Part shown: piece after piece, positions 62,728 to 64,000 of the stretch | Numbering within the stretch: the first letter of the stretch is position 1 | How the letters are laid out: each line of letters opens with the position of its first letter | Assembly: GCF_009881055.1 (NCBI RefSeq) | Contig: NZ_WXFG01000005.1 | Location: 1-64,000, forward strand | Origin: Peptoclostridium sp. | GTDB lineage: Bacteria > Bacillota > Clostridia > Peptostreptococcales > Peptostreptococcaceae | Length of the DNA stretch: 64,000 nucleotides | Direction: 5' to 3' | The notes under the pieces: model-generated | Database searches by the model: none | What the model was told of the DNA's origin: nothing | What the model saw: the letters and a program-made list of their open reading frames with translations, nothing else | Translations under genes and position numbers: made by a program

Positions 62728-64000
62728 TATTTTACAGGGACATCAATGGACTTATCATATTCTTTAGAGTATGTCATCCTTCTTATATCTAGCTTGCAGT
62801 CCGTTCCTGTTCCTGCAAACTCGAGCGTCCTTGTATGGAGTATTCTTCCATCATTTAGCTTTTCGTATTTGTCGTCGGTTGTCCTGCTGAGTTCTAGCTG
62901 CTCACCATCAGTGTCCAGATATACCCGTGTTAGAACTGTGCCTTCCTGCGTCGTTATGCTCACAAAAGTATTTCCGTTTGACTCGAGCAACTTGTTTATA
63001 ATTATCTCCTGCCCCTTTACATTAAGCTTTTGAACCTCGTTGCCGCCGATTATATTAAAAACCTCGTTCACATCGTGGTCTGCTGAAAATCTTGCAAGCT
63101 TCAGCTCGAGGGACTTAACTTCCTGAGGCAGCGCGTCGTATTCGCATTGAAACTTTATCCCATCTAAATTTGTGCTGACTCCGTAACCCTGAGCCTGAAC
63201 CTCTTTTCCGTTTGCGTAAAGCCTTAGCTCCATAGCATTTGGCCTAAGCCTTTGCTTTGTCATATCGTCTATGGCCAACTCGAGCGTATTTTGGATAGTT
63301 CCCTTGATGACCGTCTGAGTCGGGGTCGCAAGTATTGATTCAAATCGGATATTGGCCTTGTCTGCCTTTATACTTTTGCCTATGGCCGCTTTCAATGTGT
63401 GGCCCATTGCCTCCTGCCTGTCTATCTTGAATGTTATCTGATTCTGCTCTGCTTTGCCGTCTCCCCAAATCCGAAAATCCATGTGCAGCGTCTTTTCAAA
63501 GAATTTTGGCGACTCAAAGCTTTGCATGTTTTTCATGAGAGTCCCTCCATCGTTCATTAAGCCCTGCCCGCCCCGGGGGGTGCATTCCCCAAGCAGCCCT
63601 CTGAGACTGACTGTCGGCACTGTATCATCCACGTTGCCCTTTGGTGCGCTTACCGTGTAAAAGGCTATGAGGTGATTTTCATCCAGCATTATCCCATCCA
63701 GCGTTACTATGACTCCGTTTTTAAAACTGCAGCTCTTGCCTATTGCCTGGCCCTTGCCCAGTTCGTTTAGCTCCTTTAGTGTTCCGTTCATGACATCGTT
63801 GTAGCCCAGCAGCTTCTTGCCATAATATGCAAGTGTGTCGAAATGGTAGCCAATTAGCATAAATACAATGATGGCGACTGCAATCCTTCCCGTCATTCTA
63901 CTTCTTCGTTTTGCAAATGTCTTGCTCTCGAGTGCTCCTTTTAGCCTTGTTTCAAGTTCACATGGTACTTCTATGCTCTCCAGTTCATCTTTGCTTTCCA
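62727..64000 (-). CDS. DUF4179-type membrane protein, likely anti-sigma factor, 5' end beyond window
   Basis: The frame is open past the ATG at 63896 to the window edge, so the annotated start would be an internal methionine. Visible residues before it are charged (ELESIEVPCELETRLKGAL), typical of the cytoplasmic segment of anti-sigma factors of this family. Then one membrane helix (RIAVAIIVFMLIGYHF) and a large extracytoplasmic part of about 360 residues with beta-rich DUF4179 features (ITFKIDRQEAMGHTL; VIKGTIQNTLELAIDDM). It probably holds an ECF sigma factor, encoded outside the window. The gene is cut off, so length is unknown. Confidence 0.7.
   Translation of the reverse strand, partial: ESKDELESIEVPCELETRLKGALESKTFAKRRSRMTGRIAVAIIVFMLIGYHFDTLAYYGKKLLGYNDVMNGTLKELNELGKGQAIGKSCSFKNGVIVTLDGIMLDENHLIAFYTVSAPKGNVDDTVPTVSLRGLLGECTPRGGQGLMNDGGTLMKNMQSFESPKFFEKTLHMDFRIWGDGKAEQNQITFKIDRQEAMGHTLKAAIGKSIKADKANIRFESILATPTQTVIKGTIQNTLELAIDDMTKQRLRPNAMELRLYANGKEVQAQGYGVSTNLDGIKFQCEYDALPQEVKSLELKLARFSADHDVNEVFNIIGGNEVQKLNVKGQEIIINKLLESNGNTFVSITTQEGTVLTRVYLDTDGEQLELSRTTDDKYEKLNDGRILHTRTLEFAGTGTDCKLDIRRMTYSKEYDKSIDVPVK

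Overview
The window reads as chromosome (or a large replicon) of an anaerobic Clostridia-type Firmicute of moderate GC. The signs are strong Shine-Dalgarno sites (GGAGG, AAAGGAG), TTG and GTG starts, an Hcp hybrid-cluster protein, [FeFe]-hydrogenase-type domains, in-frame UGA codons that look like selenocysteine, and spermidine/agmatine and purine salvage genes. A selenium-using amino-acid fermenter close to Peptoclostridium/Acidaminobacter would fit, but that is a guess from gene style, not a match I could run. Most genes lie on the minus strand in short operons closed by clear hairpin terminators.

Layout. 1-1.6 kb: the edge of an IS256-type transposase, two small acidic proteins, a SixA-type phosphatase that appears to use an AUU start, and a 46-residue gene. 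2-5.3 kb: a MacA/MacB-like tripartite ABC exporter. 5.7-9.9 kb: UV-damage endonuclease, threonine aldolase and a cupin regulator. 9.0-11.6 kb: a putative arginine decarboxylase/agmatinase pair with its promoter. 11.7-17 kb: trpS, a YkuS-like protein, UspA, an SH3/L,D-transpeptidase and gap. 17.3-20 kb: a four-gene cluster with two in-frame UGA codons (saoT, saoE, saoC, saoB). 20.5-24 kb: pstSCAB. 24.5-30 kb: aPGM-type mutase, a PP-loop protein, a COG2509 flavoprotein, a lipoprotein and an LCP ligase. 30-34 kb: mscL and an asymmetric heterodimeric ABC exporter. 34.2-36.1 kb: a hydrogenase-like/chemoreceptor fusion. 36.4-39.6 kb: DUF1622, a decayed adenine deaminase and a DEAD-box helicase. 39.8-43 kb: hemolysin III family and mprF. 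43.1-46.3 kb: siaABDC signalling genes. 46.5-53.1 kb: guaD, hcp, a Mut7-C protein, a His-rich protein with a kinase, and a NapH/FMN protein. 53.2-57.2 kb: an AT-rich U32 peptidase/ABC-F block starting at a tRNA-Cys remnant. 57.3-64 kb: dbpA, prfC, a ParA/ParB pair and a DUF4179 protein running off the end.

Main points. (1) The sao-type cluster: both UGA codons are in frame, sit in Cys-rich redox motifs, are followed at once by hairpins usable as bacterial SECIS elements, and lie in one operon with an ArsP/DUF318-like permease and a Cys-Cys-ending lipoprotein. (2) A soluble protein joins ferredoxin clusters, a hydrogenase catalytic-like domain with all four H-cluster cysteine positions, and a methyl-accepting chemotaxis domain. 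(3) A family of about 300-bp modular palindromic repeats occurs four times between 5.4 and 24.4 kb. (4) A second, short hairpin repeat (GGGACGGTTCT loop) sits exactly at gene 3' ends three times. (5) A tRNA-Cys 3' remnant borders an AT-rich two-gene block whose products may both act on the ribosome. (6) Cis sites can be read directly: a palindrome centred near -41.5 of hcp and a 16-bp palindrome filling the spacer of the parA promoter.
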